Assembly (NCBI GenBank): GCA_047967505.1 | Contig: CM106539.1 | Source of the DNA: Dipteris shenzhenensis | Lineage: Eukaryota > Polypodiophyta > Polypodiopsida > Gleicheniales | Reading direction: 5' to 3' (one strand) | Length of the DNA stretch: 64,000 nt | Shown: positions 63,919 to 64,000 of the stretch, piece by piece | Position numbering within the stretch: position 1 is the stretch's first letter | Layout of the letters: each line of letters opens with the position of its first letter | Notes under the pieces: model-generated | Databases searched by the model: none | What the model saw: only the letters and a program-made list of their open reading frames with translations | What the model was told of the DNA's origin: nothing | Made by a program: the position numbers and the translations under genes

Positions 63919-64000
63919 GTTGATGGTTTTTAACAATTTATTGGTTGGATCTAATTGCTTGCTATGTGAATTGTACTCTTATTTGCTTTGATGTGGCACA

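Overview
The window is nuclear DNA from a land plant with a large, repeat-rich genome. A Helitron, a LINE, Ty3/Gypsy chromoviruses and many Ty1/Copia elements are stacked inside one another. A TTTAGGG-type interstitial telomere track (about 16.59 kb) fits a land plant. The only host gene I can support is an importin-alpha (ARM-repeat) gene whose coding exons are split by very long introns, as in ferns and gymnosperms. Which of these it is cannot be decided from the sequence.

Layout, left half. 1-10.63 kb is a minus-strand Copia element (Copia A), open at the left edge. A complete second Copia (N1, 1829-7609, 5-bp target duplication AGGTA) and a 1.03-kb insertion of unknown class (7695-8721) sit inside it. 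A Copia RT scrap and compound microsatellites follow. Next come an AT-rich ~220-bp tandem repeat (12.9-14.0 kb), a 1.2-kb purine/pyrimidine-skewed block (14.0-15.2 kb), a ~168-bp tandem repeat (16.0-16.6 kb) and the telomere-like track. 19.96-24.34 kb is a decayed Helentron-like Helitron: SANT-like region, DUF6570, Rep and an EEP endonuclease, with almost no helicase left. A Copia remnant (26.1-27.1 kb) and a plus-strand chromovirus (28.7-33.9 kb) follow; the latter is cut in its chromodomain by a Copia fragment (B2).

Right half. Importin-alpha exons lie near 37.36-37.59, 37.782-37.935 and 38.114-38.216 kb. The next exon is at 63.734-63.918 kb, in the matching codon phase, so one intron is 25,517 bp long. 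It holds a second chromovirus (Gypsy2, about 38.3-55.1 kb). Inside it lies Copia X, inside that Copia B (42,892-53,253, duplication ACGTG), and inside B's 5' LTR the young Copia E (47,712-53,232, duplication ATTAT, LTRs about 99% alike). Still inside the intron are a gag-only LTR element (55.7-58.1 kb) and a LINE (58.1-63.3 kb) interrupted by another short gag-only LTR element (60.4-62.4 kb).

Function. Almost all coding capacity is retroelement gag, protease, integrase, RT and RNase H, nearly always broken by stops, frameshifts or deletions. The least damaged is Copia E. Several Copia elements of different size share an unusual untranslated leader rich in CCGTAC/GTACGG hexamers. Two or three also share a spaced GCCCCAAATTT motif. 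Two Copia elements (N1 and B) have independently lost protease plus integrase while keeping gag and RT-RNase H. No rRNA, tRNA or CRISPR locus was found.
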